In this document: piece after piece, positions 44,623 to 53,899 of the stretch | Layout of the letters: every line of letters begins with the position of its first letter | Numbering within the stretch: the first letter of the stretch is position 1 | DNA from: Pseudomonadota bacterium | GTDB taxonomy: Bacteria > Desulfobacterota > Desulfobulbia > Desulfobulbales > Desulfocapsaceae | Assembly (NCBI GenBank): GCA_023412495.1 | Contig: JAEYNP010000013.1 | Coordinates: 134,304-198,303 of the forward strand | Direction of reading: 5' to 3' | DNA length: 64,000 nucleotides | Made by a program: the position numbers and the translations under genes | The notes under the pieces: generated by a model | Databases searched by the model: none | Told to the model about the DNA's origin: nothing | What the model saw: the letters and a program-made list of their open reading frames with translations, nothing else

Positions 44623-46023
44623 ATGCAAATAAAAAACCTCCGTCACCCCGATCTCCGCATTGACAGGTTCGCCTCTTCTCCGGGTGAAGCCTGGTGTTTT
44701 TTGGGCGGCAACCGTTCAGGCCTCGATCAATTCGTCGCGCTGCTTTCGGATAGGCTTGCAGGGTTCACGGCGGAAGTCCTGCAACTTCCCGAAAACATGG
44801 CCGCTTTGACCTTTCAGACCCAGCAGCAACTCTTCGAGGATGAGCTGCGCAACGACGACAGCGACTTTCAGGAGGCCCCCGACCCCGGCACGCTGGTCCG
44901 GGAGTTTCTGCCCGATCACGGAAAGTTTCTCCCGCTGCTCGAAGCCTTCCGGATGGAGCACTGCCTCGATCTGGGCTACCGGCAACTCAGTTCCGGACAG
45001 GCAAGAAAGGTGCTGTTGCTGCGGGAGTTGCTGTCCGGCGCCACCTCCCTGCTCGTCCAGAATCCTTACGACGGGCTTGATCAAACAAGCTGCAGGGAGC
45101 TGAACCGAGCGTTCGAGCACCTGATCGGCACCGGCATCGAACTCCTGATAACCGTCAGCACGACGAGCGATATCCCATACTGGTGCAGTCATCTTGCGCT
45201 GATCCAAGGGGGACGGCTGGACCAGGCCGGCCCGAAAGAGCGGATACTACCCTTGATTGGCGACGGTTGGAGGACTTCCGTCCCGGTTACGGATGAAACC
45301 ATCGCGGCGGTCTTCCTCAAGCCGGGAGTCACCCATACCACGGAAAAAACCCGGGAAGAACTGGTGTACCTGCGGAACGGCTTTGCCGGCTACGGCGACA
45401 GGCTCCTCTTCTCCGGCCTCGATCTCACCATCCTGACCGGCGACCACACCCTGATCACCGGCCCGAACGGCTGCGGCAAGTCCACGTTCCTTGACATGAT
45501 CACCGGGGACAACTCGAAATGCTACGCCAACGACCTGCGGGTCTTCGGGAGAAGGCGGGGCACCGGCGAGTCGATCTGGGAGATCAAGAAGCGGATGGGC
45601 ATCATCTCCCCGGCCCTGCACCGCGACCACCGGATCCCCGGCAGCGCGCTGCAGGTCGTGCTCTCCGGTCTGTTCGACTCCATCGGGCTGTACCGGAAGG
45701 TTGCGCCTCCAGCGGTGCGCACCGCCCGGCTGTGGCTCGCCTGGATCGATCTCGCTGAAAAGGCCGAAACTCCGTTTCGGCGGCTGAGCTTCGCCGAGCA
45801 GCGCCAGGTCCTCATCGCCCGGGCCCTGATCAAGCGGCCGAAACTGCTCATCCTCGATGAGCCGACCCAGGGGTTGGACGACATCAACCGCACCAGGTTT
45901 CTCGAACTGATGGAAAAGGCCGCGGCCGAGGAGATCACCACCATGCTCTTCGTCAGTCACCGGCTGGACGAGCATCAACCTTTTTTCCGCCGCCGGATCG
46001 AACTCGACGCCTACGCCCCATGA
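44623..46023 (+). CDS. modF: ModF-like tandem ABC ATPase
   Basis: A 466-residue soluble protein with two ABC ATPase domains, as in ModF (about 490 residues in Escherichia coli). The C-terminal half has an intact Walker A (GPNGCGKSTF) and Walker B (LLILDEPTQGLD) with a weak signature (LSFAEQRQVL). In the N-terminal half Walker A is degenerate (GGNRSGLDQF, no lysine) while the signature LSSGQARKVLLLREL is kept, so that site is probably inactive. There are no membrane parts nearby. ModF is associated with molybdate genes but its role is unclear; the gene is isolated here, although the window also has a molybdenum enzyme. Confidence 0.82.
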   Translation: MQIKNLRHPDLRIDRFASSPGEAWCFLGGNRSGLDQFVALLSDRLAGFTAEVLQLPENMAALTFQTQQQLFEDELRNDDSDFQEAPDPGTLVREFLPDHGKFLPLLEAFRMEHCLDLGYRQLSSGQARKVLLLRELLSGATSLLVQNPYDGLDQTSCRELNRAFEHLIGTGIELLITVSTTSDIPYWCSHLALIQGGRLDQAGPKERILPLIGDGWRTSVPVTDETIAAVFLKPGVTHTTEKTREELVYLRNGFAGYGDRLLFSGLDLTILTGDHTLITGPNGCGKSTFLDMITGDNSKCYANDLRVFGRRRGTGESIWEIKKRMGIISPALHRDHRIPGSALQVVLSGLFDSIGLYRKVAPPAVRTARLWLAWIDLAEKAETPFRRLSFAEQRQVLIARALIKRPKLLILDEPTQGLDDINRTRFLELMEKAAAEEITTMLFVSHRLDEHQPFFRRRIELDAYAP

Positions 46024-46081
46024 TTACCCCTGTGCCAAGATCCACCCGGCCGTTGAGGCAGAAGACATCCGTAAGAACAAT

Positions 46082-48511
46082 ATGAGGAAAATAAAGAGAA
46101 TCTTGACCACTTTATGGTATCGATTGACCATTCCGTCATACCGGGCACTAAAAAAATCAACTCTTTTCGATCCGGAATATTACCTCAATCGTAATCCTGA
46201 TGTAGCAGCCCTCGGCATGGATCCCTTGGTTCACTACGTGAGCAATGGACTTGCCGAGGGTCGATTGCCGGGACCTCTCTTTGATGGAGAATGTCGGAAA
46301 CCGATTCAAACAGCAAAAAATCATTCCGTTGCAGACAGGTTAAGGCCAAGCCTTTTCGACGATCCTCTTTTGCGCATCCTGCAGGAAAATGGCAGGTTTG
46401 ACCTTAACTCGCCCTATTTCGATCCCGAATTCTATTGCGGGAGATACCCGGATGCTGCACCTCATGTCCATGACCCGGTGTTAGCCTACCGCCACTTTTT
46501 TCTTGTCGGGTTAGCCGAAAGGAGGCAGCCGAGCGCATTTTTCGACACAGCATACTATCTGGACAAGACTCCGATCCTGTATGAGCAGGGGCGCGATCCC
46601 TTGAGTCATTACCTTGTGTTCGGCATCGAGGAGGGAAAGAGCCCCTCCCCACTCTTCGATCCCAGGTATTACTGCAAAACCTGCGATACAGGCAGCGAAA
46701 AGGATCCCTTTGCCCACTATCTGCGCCACGAGCCGGACTCGGACAACCGTCCCTGCGCCTGGTTCGATCCGGTCTTCTACCGGGAGAGATACCTCGCAAC
46801 CGTAGACCGGCGGGACTCGCCCCTTAAGCACTACCTGCAGCAGGGTGTCGGTGCAAAGGCTTACCCCAATCGGGAGGTCGCGGAACTGGCCGCAAAACCA
46901 CTGATCTCCGTGGTCGTGCCGGTCTACAACGTGGCCCCCGCCTACCTGAACAGCTGCATCCGCTCGGTCCTCTATCAATCGTATCCCCACTGGGAACTGT
47001 GTCTCGCCGACGACTGCAGCACCGATCCCGAAGTCCGGCCCCTGCTGGAACAGTGGTCGGGCACCGACCGCCGGATAAAGATAACCCTGCTGTCAGAAAA
47101 TGTCGGGATCTCCGCGGCCACCAATACCGCCGCAGCCCTGGCGACAGGGGAATACCTGGCATTCCTCGACAACGACGACGAGCTGGCCCCGGAGGCCCTC
47201 TTTACTTTTGTCCGGGCAATAGCGGAAGGAGCCGACCTGCTGTACAGCGACGAGGACCTGATCGGCGCCGACGGAACCCGCTTCAGCGTCTTTCGCAAAC
47301 CCGGCTTCAACCGGGAACTGCTGCTCTGCCACAACTATGTCACCCATTGCGTTGTGGCACAAAAAGTCCTGTTCGACCGGGTCGGCGGCTGCGCCGGAGA
47401 GATGAACGGCGCCCAGGACCACGATCTGTTCTTGAAACTTGCCGAGCACGCCCGAAAGATTACGCACATTCCCGAGATTCTCTACCACTGGCGTGCCTCG
47501 GAATCCTCGACCAGCATCAACCACTCGCAGAAAGGATACGCCGACGAGGCCGGGCGCAAGAGCGTGGCGGGCGCTTTTGACCGGCGCGGAATCGCGGGGA
47601 AGGTGGAGTTTACGGATTTGAAGTTCTTTTACCGGGCCCGGAGAGTCCTGCCGCCGAATCCATCGGTCAGCGTGCTGGTGCATTTTCGACGATCCTTCGA
47701 CGAATTCGAACCATGGCTCACCCGGCTCTTATCCACCGCCGGCGTGGAGGTCGGCCAGCTCGTCATTGCGGGCGAATCCCGTGAACTTTTGGAAGCAGCA
47801 AATAAGGCTGGAACCGCAGCCGGCACCGAAATTGAGTGCCTCATGGTGCCTCCGGATATCGGACCGGCAGCCGCCTATAATGAGGCAATCGCTACTCTCC
47901 GCGGAGAATTCGTCGTCCTGGCCGACTGTTTTCTCGATGCTCCCTGTGACGGCTGGCTGGCGGCTCTGCTCGAATACGCCGCACAGGAAGATGTGGGCTT
48001 TGTCGGCGGCAAAGTAGACTATCCGTCCGATCTTATCGAAGTTACCCCCATTCCCGACTGCACCGTTACTTCTCCCTCCTATTACGCCCGTTTTGTCGCC
48101 AACTGTTCTATCCTGATGAACGGACTGCAGTGCTCTCAGGAAGTGCGAAGCATGACCGGCGAAATCTGCCTCATCCGCACGGACCTTTTGCGCGAGGCGG
48201 GCTGTTTCCGAGCCGCTGATTTCCCCCTGTTGTTTTTTGTTCAGGATCTGGCCTTCCGGTTGCACCTTCAGGGCAGGACCCATATCTACACCCCTTGCTG
48301 CGCATGGACCATGACCGCCGCCCGACAGGACGACCCGGAATCGCGGCTCGTATTGGAAAAGGAACGTTTTCAACGGCAATGGTCAATGCTCCTCAGCCAG
48401 GGAGATCCTTTTTACAATACAGGACTGCTCGTCGACCGGGAGCTTTCGCTCCCTGCATTCCAAGCCTGGCTGGTCGGTCCTTACGCCAACTCGACCCATT
48501 TTTCCACCTGA
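46082..48511 (+). CDS. Large family 2 glycosyltransferase with N-terminal FDPxYY repeats
   Basis: An 809-residue protein. Residues 1-265 hold five copies of a 35-50-residue repeat built on FDPxYYxxxxP, then DPLxHYxxxGxxEG, then P and F/W (LFDPEYYLNRNPDV, YFDPEFYCGRYPDA, FFDTAYYLDKTP, LFDPRYYCK, WFDPVFYRERY). This module is known in exopolysaccharide glycosyltransferases. A GT2 domain follows (ISVVVPVYNVAPAYLNSCI, LADDCST, the DxD-type LDNDDE, YSDEDL). A second GT2-like domain starts near residue 535 but its DxD motif is not clear. Likely acts in surface polysaccharide synthesis. Shares no operon with a sugar-nucleotide gene. Confidence 0.9.
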   Translation: MRKIKRILTTLWYRLTIPSYRALKKSTLFDPEYYLNRNPDVAALGMDPLVHYVSNGLAEGRLPGPLFDGECRKPIQTAKNHSVADRLRPSLFDDPLLRILQENGRFDLNSPYFDPEFYCGRYPDAAPHVHDPVLAYRHFFLVGLAERRQPSAFFDTAYYLDKTPILYEQGRDPLSHYLVFGIEEGKSPSPLFDPRYYCKTCDTGSEKDPFAHYLRHEPDSDNRPCAWFDPVFYRERYLATVDRRDSPLKHYLQQGVGAKAYPNREVAELAAKPLISVVVPVYNVAPAYLNSCIRSVLYQSYPHWELCLADDCSTDPEVRPLLEQWSGTDRRIKITLLSENVGISAATNTAAALATGEYLAFLDNDDELAPEALFTFVRAIAEGADLLYSDEDLIGADGTRFSVFRKPGFNRELLLCHNYVTHCVVAQKVLFDRVGGCAGEMNGAQDHDLFLKLAEHARKITHIPEILYHWRASESSTSINHSQKGYADEAGRKSVAGAFDRRGIAGKVEFTDLKFFYRARRVLPPNPSVSVLVHFRRSFDEFEPWLTRLLSTAGVEVGQLVIAGESRELLEAANKAGTAAGTEIECLMVPPDIGPAAAYNEAIATLRGEFVVLADCFLDAPCDGWLAALLEYAAQEDVGFVGGKVDYPSDLIEVTPIPDCTVTSPSYYARFVANCSILMNGLQCSQEVRSMTGEICLIRTDLLREAGCFRAADFPLLFFVQDLAFRLHLQGRTHIYTPCCAWTMTAARQDDPESRLVLEKERFQRQWSMLLSQGDPFYNTGLLVDRELSLPAFQAWLVGPYANSTHFST

Positions 48512-48522
48512 AAGGAGATTTT

Positions 48523-49056
48523 ATGGACGAAGATGTTCACGGCAAAAACTTCCTGGAAGAACTCTATCGCCGAACGAAGGGCGATCCGGCGGCGCAGGTG
48601 TCCATGTATGAGGTGGGAGCAGCTATCGGCCTGAACAAAGGTGAGGCGGGAAGTCTTGCCGAATCCCTGATCGTCGATGGTCTGGTGGAGCTGAAGACCC
48701 TGGCCGGAGGTATCGGTATCACCGAGGAAGGCCTCGCCGACTTGGGTCTGGCCGCTCCTACTGCACAACCAGTGGAAGCAGGTCTCTCTCTCAGTCTCGG
48801 ACCGATCGCCAACGAGCAGGACCGGCAGACGGTCGCCGAACTGCTCCGACAGATCCGGGAGGCCGTTTCCGGCCGAGCCCTTGCCTATGACTACCTGGAA
48901 GAAATAGTTATTGACCTCAAAACGGTGGAATTGCACCTGCTTTCGCCGAAACCGAAAGTCCCTGTGCTGCGCGAGCTGTTCCGTTCGCTGCAAGGCGCCC
49001 TTGCCGCCGCGGAAATGAGGGACGCGGCGGCGATGCTGCAGGCGATCAACCATTAA
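48523..49056 (+). CDS. Winged-helix-like protein of unknown function
   Basis: A 177-residue soluble protein. Residues about 10-75 look like a winged helix (FLEELYRRTKG, YEVGAAIGLNKGEAGSLAESLIVDGLVELKT, GGIGITEEGL). The C-terminal half (about residues 95-175) is helical, with no known domain. AAAGGAGATTTT precedes the ATG at 48523, 12 bases after the glycosyltransferase, so the two are likely co-transcribed. I recall similar small proteins in sulfate-reducing bacteria but no assigned function. Confidence 0.8.
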   Translation: MDEDVHGKNFLEELYRRTKGDPAAQVSMYEVGAAIGLNKGEAGSLAESLIVDGLVELKTLAGGIGITEEGLADLGLAAPTAQPVEAGLSLSLGPIANEQDRQTVAELLRQIREAVSGRALAYDYLEEIVIDLKTVELHLLSPKPKVPVLRELFRSLQGALAAAEMRDAAAMLQAINH

Positions 49057-49102
49057 CGAAAAATCAATGAAGAATCCGATATGCCCGGATTGAGGTGAAA
49101 AT

Positions 49103-49804
49103 ATGAAAACCATCGGTCTTCTTGGCGGAATGAGCTGGGAAAGCACAGCCAACTACTACCGACTGCTCAACCAAGGCATCAACAAAAGACTCAGTGGCCT
49201 CCACTCGGCCAGAATAGCCATGGTGAGCGTCGATTTTGCGCCCCTGGAACAGTTCATGCGCCAGGGCAATTGGCTCGAGTGCGGCAAAATCCTGGTTGAA
49301 TCGGCCCGCAGCGTCGAAGCGGCCGGCGCCGACTTCCTGCTCATCTGCACCAACACCATGCATAAGCTCGCCCCGGCCATAGCCGACGCCATCTCCATCC
49401 CGCTCCTGCACATCGCCGATGCCACAGCCGTGGCGATCAAGACCCAGAACTTCAAAACGGTCGGCCTGCTCGGCACCAGATTCACCATGGAGGAGGATTT
49501 TTACCGCGACCGACTGACGTCGAACCACGGTCTCAGGGTGATAATTCCCTCCGCGCCGGACCGTCACCTGGTTGACCGCATCATCTTCGATGAGTTGTGC
49601 CGGGGGATTGTCAAAGAGGAATCGCGGATACACTACTTTCGCATCATGGCAGAGATGGTCGGCCGGGGCGCCGAGGCGATCATTGCCGGATGCACCGAGA
49701 TCGGCCTGCTGATCAGCCCGGAACAGGCGCCGCGTCCCCTGTTTGACACGACCGTGATACATGTCGACGAGGCAATTCGGATGGCTTTTCTGGAGGATGG
49801 GTGA
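49103..49804 (+). CDS. Aspartate/glutamate racemase family protein
   Basis: A 233-residue cofactor-independent racemase-fold protein. The N terminus IGLLGGMSWESTANYY is typical, and the two catalytic cysteines lie in LICTNTMH and IAGCTEIGLL. The two-cysteine acid-base mechanism inverts the alpha carbon of aspartate or a similar amino acid; relatives include aspartate racemases and amino-acid racemases of broader specificity. It follows the winged-helix protein with a 46-base gap and has no other partner. Confidence 0.92.
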   Translation: MKTIGLLGGMSWESTANYYRLLNQGINKRLSGLHSARIAMVSVDFAPLEQFMRQGNWLECGKILVESARSVEAAGADFLLICTNTMHKLAPAIADAISIPLLHIADATAVAIKTQNFKTVGLLGTRFTMEEDFYRDRLTSNHGLRVIIPSAPDRHLVDRIIFDELCRGIVKEESRIHYFRIMAEMVGRGAEAIIAGCTEIGLLISPEQAPRPLFDTTVIHVDEAIRMAFLEDG

Positions 49805-50019
49805 CCGTTGCGCAGTAGCAGCTGAAGCAGCTTATGACGTTAGGCATTTCTACACGCTAACACCGCCAAGGCGTAATTCTTACCCTTTTCCTATTACCTT
49901 GGGTAGATTTTACCCTCGTCCGTCACAGCATGTTGCTCGGGACGACATTTTTCGTCCCCTCATTCAAGGGAGGATTCGCCTGTCACGCAGGTATTTCCTG
50001 AGCTCATCCGGCTGACCTG

Positions 50020-50160
50020 GATAAGCACCCTCACGAAATCATTTCTAATGCGGGGCTGAGGCCCGCAACCCAAGGCTGTTATCCCCCCACATCAGAGGGA
50101 TAAGTACCTTCACAGAATTCATTTCAAAAAACAAGAAACGAATTTCTGAGGCACTTATTA
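50020..50160 (-). repeat. Multi-hairpin repeat, fragment plus full copy
   Basis: A fragment of hairpin 1 (50020-50047, ATAAGCACCCTCACGAAATC) adjoins a full copy (50047-50160) on the minus strand, with GCGGGG..GCAACCCAAGG, CCCCCCACATCAGAGGG and the GTACCTTCACAGAATTCATT hairpin. It lies just upstream of the sigma-54 promoter of the kinase operon. Confidence 0.85.
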
Positions 50161-50180
50161 ACCGAAGAGGGGATGACATC

Positions 50181-50196
50181 TGGCATGGCCTTTGCT
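50181..50196 (+). promoter_or_regulatory. Sigma-54 promoter of the GlrK-like operon
   Basis: TGGCAT-GGCCT-TTGCT gives TGGCA plus TTGCT with exact GG-N10-GC spacing, the best -24/-12 match in the window. It lies 47 bases before the kinase start codon. Confidence 0.85.
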
Positions 50197-50242
50197 AAAA
50201 TCAACTGGCTGACTATAGATCCCGGACAAACAGGAGCACGCA

Positions 50243-51745
50243 ATGGCTTTGAAAATCAGCATCAGGCAGAAGCTTGCGCTCATCTTTTTTCTCTTCTTCC
50301 TGATATTTTCGGGGACAGTTTCCATCCTGCTCGTAAACGTCCGGGAAATGGTCGAGACCACCGAACTCATTGTCAGCAAAAACAAAAAAATAGCTGAAAT
50401 ATCCGAGGGTATCCTGGCCAGCCTCCTGGATATGGACGCCCACCACAAAAAACTGAAGCTATTAAAGAAGAGCCGCTATTCAGAATATTTCGAGCAGTCG
50501 ATGACCGACTTTGAATCGGCTCTTGCCCAGGCCGTCCAGCTCACATCACCATCACCAGGACTTCCAGGAGGCAACACTTCTCTCTGGAGCCAGCTCCAAT
50601 TCAGCTACAGCCGCCACAAGGAGGGCCGCTGGGACGGATCTGACGCCGGACAGCATTGGGTTACCGAGCAGGTCCTGAGCCTCTGGATCGACACCATCGA
50701 TAAGGCCAAGCGCCAGAATCAACAGGATATCGAACTGGCCCTGCAAGGCCTCAACGAACGAAGCAGAATCAGCGCCAAATACGGACTCTACGGTTTCGGC
50801 ATTTCCATCTTGATGGGTGTCTGCGCAATCTGGTTCATCTCCCGATCGATCCTCCTGCCGCTGAAGACACTTTCCCGGGGCCTGAAGCGTATCCCCTTGG
50901 ACAAGCAGCATCAGCCCATCTCCCTCAAAGGGGGCGAAGAATTCAGCGAACTCGCAACCGTCTATAACGACATGAGCAGACAACTCCACGAGGAGGAAAC
51001 CCTGCGCTCGGAATTCATCGCCACCCTCAGCCATGAGATCCGGACACCTCTTTCCTCAATCCATGAATCCGTCAACATGATTGTCGAGGAAGTGCTTGGG
51101 GCCATCAACGACAAGCAGAGGAAATTTTTGGAAATTGCTGGCCTCGAGCTACGCCGGATAAATAAGCTCCTCAATTATCTGCTGAACGTCTCGGTACTCG
51201 AGGACGACCACCGTGAGAAGAATTCCGCGGTCGTCGACACCAAACAGCTGGTCCTTGGCAGTGCCGAACTCTTTTATCCTCAGATCAAGACCAAGAATCT
51301 CAAGCTCAAATTCCTGAGCCTGCACGATTGCCCCGGAGTGTACGGGGTGAAGGAGGAACTGCAGCAGGTTTTTGTCAACATCGTGGGCAACGCCGTGAAA
51401 TATTCCCCGGAAAACGGAACAGTTACCGTGTCATGGACAAAGGAGAAAGGCAACAGGTTTCTCCTCTTCCATGTATCCGATGCCGGGCCCGGGATCCCCG
51501 AAGACGAACAATCCCTTATTTTTTCCAAGTACTACCGAACAAAGGATGCCCGTGGGCATCTCGATGGCGTTGGCCTCGGACTCGCCATTGCCAGACGCAT
51601 CATCAACAGCTACGGTGGCTCGATCAAGGTTGCCAATAATCCTGGCGCCGGCTGTACTTTCTCTTTTACACTGCCGATCCCGATCAGAACCGGAAAGGCT
51701 CTCTCGCCGAAGGCGGCGGAAAATGTCTGCGTCACTCCCCCATAA
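50243..51745 (+). CDS. Sensor histidine kinase, GlrK-like
   Basis: A 500-residue membrane kinase. Two membrane helices (about residues 11-31 and 178-198) enclose a periplasmic helical domain without known ligand. A HAMP region follows (SRSILLPLKTLSRGLKRI), then a HisKA domain with His264 in ATLSHEIRTPLSS and an ATPase domain (NIVGNAVKYS, DAGPGIPE, DGVGLGLAIARRII). The order kinase, lipoprotein, sigma-54 regulator matches glrK-qseG-glrR of enterobacteria, and the kinase length (475 in E. coli) fits. In that system the kinase responds to envelope stress. It has its own sigma-54 promoter. Confidence 0.92.
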   Translation: MALKISIRQKLALIFFLFFLIFSGTVSILLVNVREMVETTELIVSKNKKIAEISEGILASLLDMDAHHKKLKLLKKSRYSEYFEQSMTDFESALAQAVQLTSPSPGLPGGNTSLWSQLQFSYSRHKEGRWDGSDAGQHWVTEQVLSLWIDTIDKAKRQNQQDIELALQGLNERSRISAKYGLYGFGISILMGVCAIWFISRSILLPLKTLSRGLKRIPLDKQHQPISLKGGEEFSELATVYNDMSRQLHEEETLRSEFIATLSHEIRTPLSSIHESVNMIVEEVLGAINDKQRKFLEIAGLELRRINKLLNYLLNVSVLEDDHREKNSAVVDTKQLVLGSAELFYPQIKTKNLKLKFLSLHDCPGVYGVKEELQQVFVNIVGNAVKYSPENGTVTVSWTKEKGNRFLLFHVSDAGPGIPEDEQSLIFSKYYRTKDARGHLDGVGLGLAIARRIINSYGGSIKVANNPGAGCTFSFTLPIPIRTGKALSPKAAENVCVTPP

Positions 51746-51748
51746 AAT

Positions 51749-52327
51749 ATGAAATCCCCTCCCCTAAAAGCTTTCACATTGACCAGATTCGCGAACACCT
51801 CGGTGCTTCTGTATCTTCTGCTCGGCAGCGCCTGCGCCTTTTCTCCTCAATCTGCTCCCCCTGAGCCGCCGGCTTACTTCCAGAGCGATGCGGAACTCCT
51901 GTTCATTAAGGGCGAGTACGAGCAGGCCCTGAGCGAATTTCAACGCATTCATGAAGAAGCAAGCCACACGCCTGAAGATCGAAACCAGGCATTATACGGC
52001 CTGGCATGCACGCAGATCATCATGGCTCGCACCCATCGGGAATTGGCCGATGGGATCGCCAATCTCGAGAAATGGGATGAAGAAAAAGGAAAAACTCCTT
52101 TTCGCGAGAATCGCCGGCTGTTGATCTTTGCCCTGAAACATCAGAGTGACATCCTGGACCAAAGAAACCAGGAACAGCAACAGCAGGACGACCGGAAAGA
52201 CCGCCTTATCGCCAATCAGAAAAAGGAGATAACAAAACTGGTCAAGACTGTAGAAAGATTACAGAAACAACTCGAAGAGCTCGAGGTGATCGACGAGAAA
52301 TTCCAGGAAAAAAGAAAGATACTATGA
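51749..52327 (+). CDS. QseG-like lipoprotein with coiled coil
   Basis: A 192-residue protein with an N-terminal hydrophobic signal ending LLGSAC, a weak lipobox, so it is probably an outer- or inner-membrane lipoprotein. Residues about 50-130 suggest one TPR-like pair (FIKGEYEQALSEFQRIHEEA, EDRNQALYGLACTQI), and the C-terminal 50 residues form a strong coiled coil rich in Q, K and E. In the enterobacterial operon QseG lies in the same place and stimulates GlrK. It overlaps the regulator gene by 4 bases (ATGA) and follows the kinase by 3 bases, so the three are co-transcribed. Confidence 0.8.
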   Translation: MKSPPLKAFTLTRFANTSVLLYLLLGSACAFSPQSAPPEPPAYFQSDAELLFIKGEYEQALSEFQRIHEEASHTPEDRNQALYGLACTQIIMARTHRELADGIANLEKWDEEKGKTPFRENRRLLIFALKHQSDILDQRNQEQQQQDDRKDRLIANQKKEITKLVKTVERLQKQLEELEVIDEKFQEKRKIL

Positions 52328-53673
52328 GCGAGCCGGGACGAATTCTCATTGTAGACGATGATCAGAGTATCCTCGAGGTTCTTGAAGCGAGGCTCCAGGC
52401 CGCCGGTTTCGAGGTCTATCGAGCATCGAACGGGCCGGCCGCCCTCGAACTCCTGAAGAACAGGCCGGTGGATATCCTTGTTACAGACATGAAAATGCCG
52501 GAAATGAGCGGCATGGAACTCTTTGCCGAGGCCTCCGCAATCCTGCCCAAGCTGCCGGTCATCTTTCTCACCGCCTACGGAACCATACCCGATGCAGTGA
52601 TCGCGGTGAAGGCAGGAGCCGTCGACTATCTGACCAAGCCATTCGACGGCAAGGAACTGGTGAAAAAGATCAGGAATATTCTTACCGCAGCCGAAAGATC
52701 GCAACCGCCCGCCCAGTCGCAGACCGACGACAACGGTTTCATCTGGGGCACGAGTGTCAGCATGCAGGACCTCAAAGCCACCCTGCAGAAAGTGGCCGGC
52801 AGCAACGCCAATGTCCTCATCCTTGGCGAGAGCGGGGTGGGCAAGGAATATATCGCAAAACTCCTGCACCATACAAGCAGCAGGCGCAACCATCCCTATA
52901 TAGTGGTAGACTGCGGCTCGACCCCCGCGGGGATTCTGGAAAGCGAACTCTTCGGTCATGTCAGGGGCTCCTTCACCCATGCCATCCAGGACAAGAAAGG
53001 GCTGATCGAGGCGGCCCACGGCGGCACCCTCTTTCTCGATGAGATCGGCAATATCTCCGCGGAAATGCAGAGCCGGCTCCTGCGTTTCCTTGAGGAAAGG
53101 AAAATCCGTCAGGTGGGCGCCATCAAGGAGAAGAGCGTCGACTGCCGGGTAGTCGCCGCGACTAACGCAGATCTGAAGAAGGCCGTCGAGGAGGGAACCT
53201 TCCGTCAGGATCTGTATTATCGCCTGAAGGTGGTGACTCTGCTGATCCCGCCGCTACGGGAGCGTAGGGGAGACATCCCCGAGCTGGCCCGCTACTTTGT
53301 GGACGATTATTGCCGACGCAACAACATTGCGCCGTGCATCCTGCCGAAAGAGACCCTGCAGTGGCTGCAGAGCCTGAACTGGCCCGGCAACGTCCGGGAA
53401 TTGAAAAATGCCCTGCAGACCGGTATCATCCTCTGCCGCGACAATCGCATCATGCCGGAAGATCTCCAGTTGGACGACGAACCCGAGGGGCCGTTCACCC
53501 CGCTCGAGGACGACTTCACCATGGAACAGAGCGAGAAGGAGGCGATAATCCGGGCGCTGAAACAGGCCAAAGGTGTGAAGAAGGACGCCGCGGAGCTTCT
53601 CGGCATCAGCCGCCGTGCCATCCAGTACAAGAGCAAGAAGTACAAACTCGATACTTCGCAGTTCAAGGATTGA
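52324..53673 (+). CDS. Sigma-54-type response regulator, GlrR-like
   Basis: A 449-residue regulator (GlrR of E. coli is 444). The receiver has D11/D12 and phospho-acceptor Asp55 (LVTDMKMP) and Lys in YLTKPFD. The AAA+ domain has Walker A GESGVGKEY and Walker B GGTLFLDEIGN. A Fis-type helix-turn-helix (VKKDAAELLGISRRAIQYKSKKY) ends the protein. The sigma-54-contact loop, normally GAFTGA, is GSFTHA (residues 215-220): Phe and Thr are kept, but the second Gly is His. This may change or abolish activation of sigma-54; the strong -24/-12 promoter before its own operon argues that sigma-54 control remains relevant. Confidence 0.92.
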   Translation: MSEPGRILIVDDDQSILEVLEARLQAAGFEVYRASNGPAALELLKNRPVDILVTDMKMPEMSGMELFAEASAILPKLPVIFLTAYGTIPDAVIAVKAGAVDYLTKPFDGKELVKKIRNILTAAERSQPPAQSQTDDNGFIWGTSVSMQDLKATLQKVAGSNANVLILGESGVGKEYIAKLLHHTSSRRNHPYIVVDCGSTPAGILESELFGHVRGSFTHAIQDKKGLIEAAHGGTLFLDEIGNISAEMQSRLLRFLEERKIRQVGAIKEKSVDCRVVAATNADLKKAVEEGTFRQDLYYRLKVVTLLIPPLRERRGDIPELARYFVDDYCRRNNIAPCILPKETLQWLQSLNWPGNVRELKNALQTGIILCRDNRIMPEDLQLDDEPEGPFTPLEDDFTMEQSEKEAIIRALKQAKGVKKDAAELLGISRRAIQYKSKKYKLDTSQFKD

Positions 53674-53796
53674 AGAACGGCTGTCAACGATCAGCTTTAC
53701 GGGGGACTTGATTTGCTGCCTGGTCAGGAGTGAACCGACATTCTTTCGGACCAAAGTGCCGTTGGCAGCGTCCAGCTTCCAGCCTTTCCGATCTCA

Positions 53797-53826
53797 GCTG
53801 ACTGCTTACCGCTGACCGCTGAACGC
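53797..53826 (+). repeat. CTGACTGC-TACCGCTGACCGCTGA short string
   Basis: A third place with the ACCGCTGACCGCTGA string, between the GlrR-like gene and the apbE terminator; compare 10304-10410 and 12761-12790. Confidence 0.5.
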
Positions 53827-53839
53827 CATCCCCCCCCGA

Positions 53840-53876
53840 AAAGAAAAGGGGTGCAGGCCACGGCCCGCACCCCTTC
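53840..53876 (-). terminator. Rho-independent terminator after apbE
   Basis: On the minus strand AAGGGGTGC pairs with GCACCCCTT around GGGCCGTGGCCT, followed by TTCTTTTC. It closes the rnf-apbE transcription unit. Confidence 0.9.
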
Positions 53877-53899
53877 TTGCTTTCTCTGAAAAACGCTGA

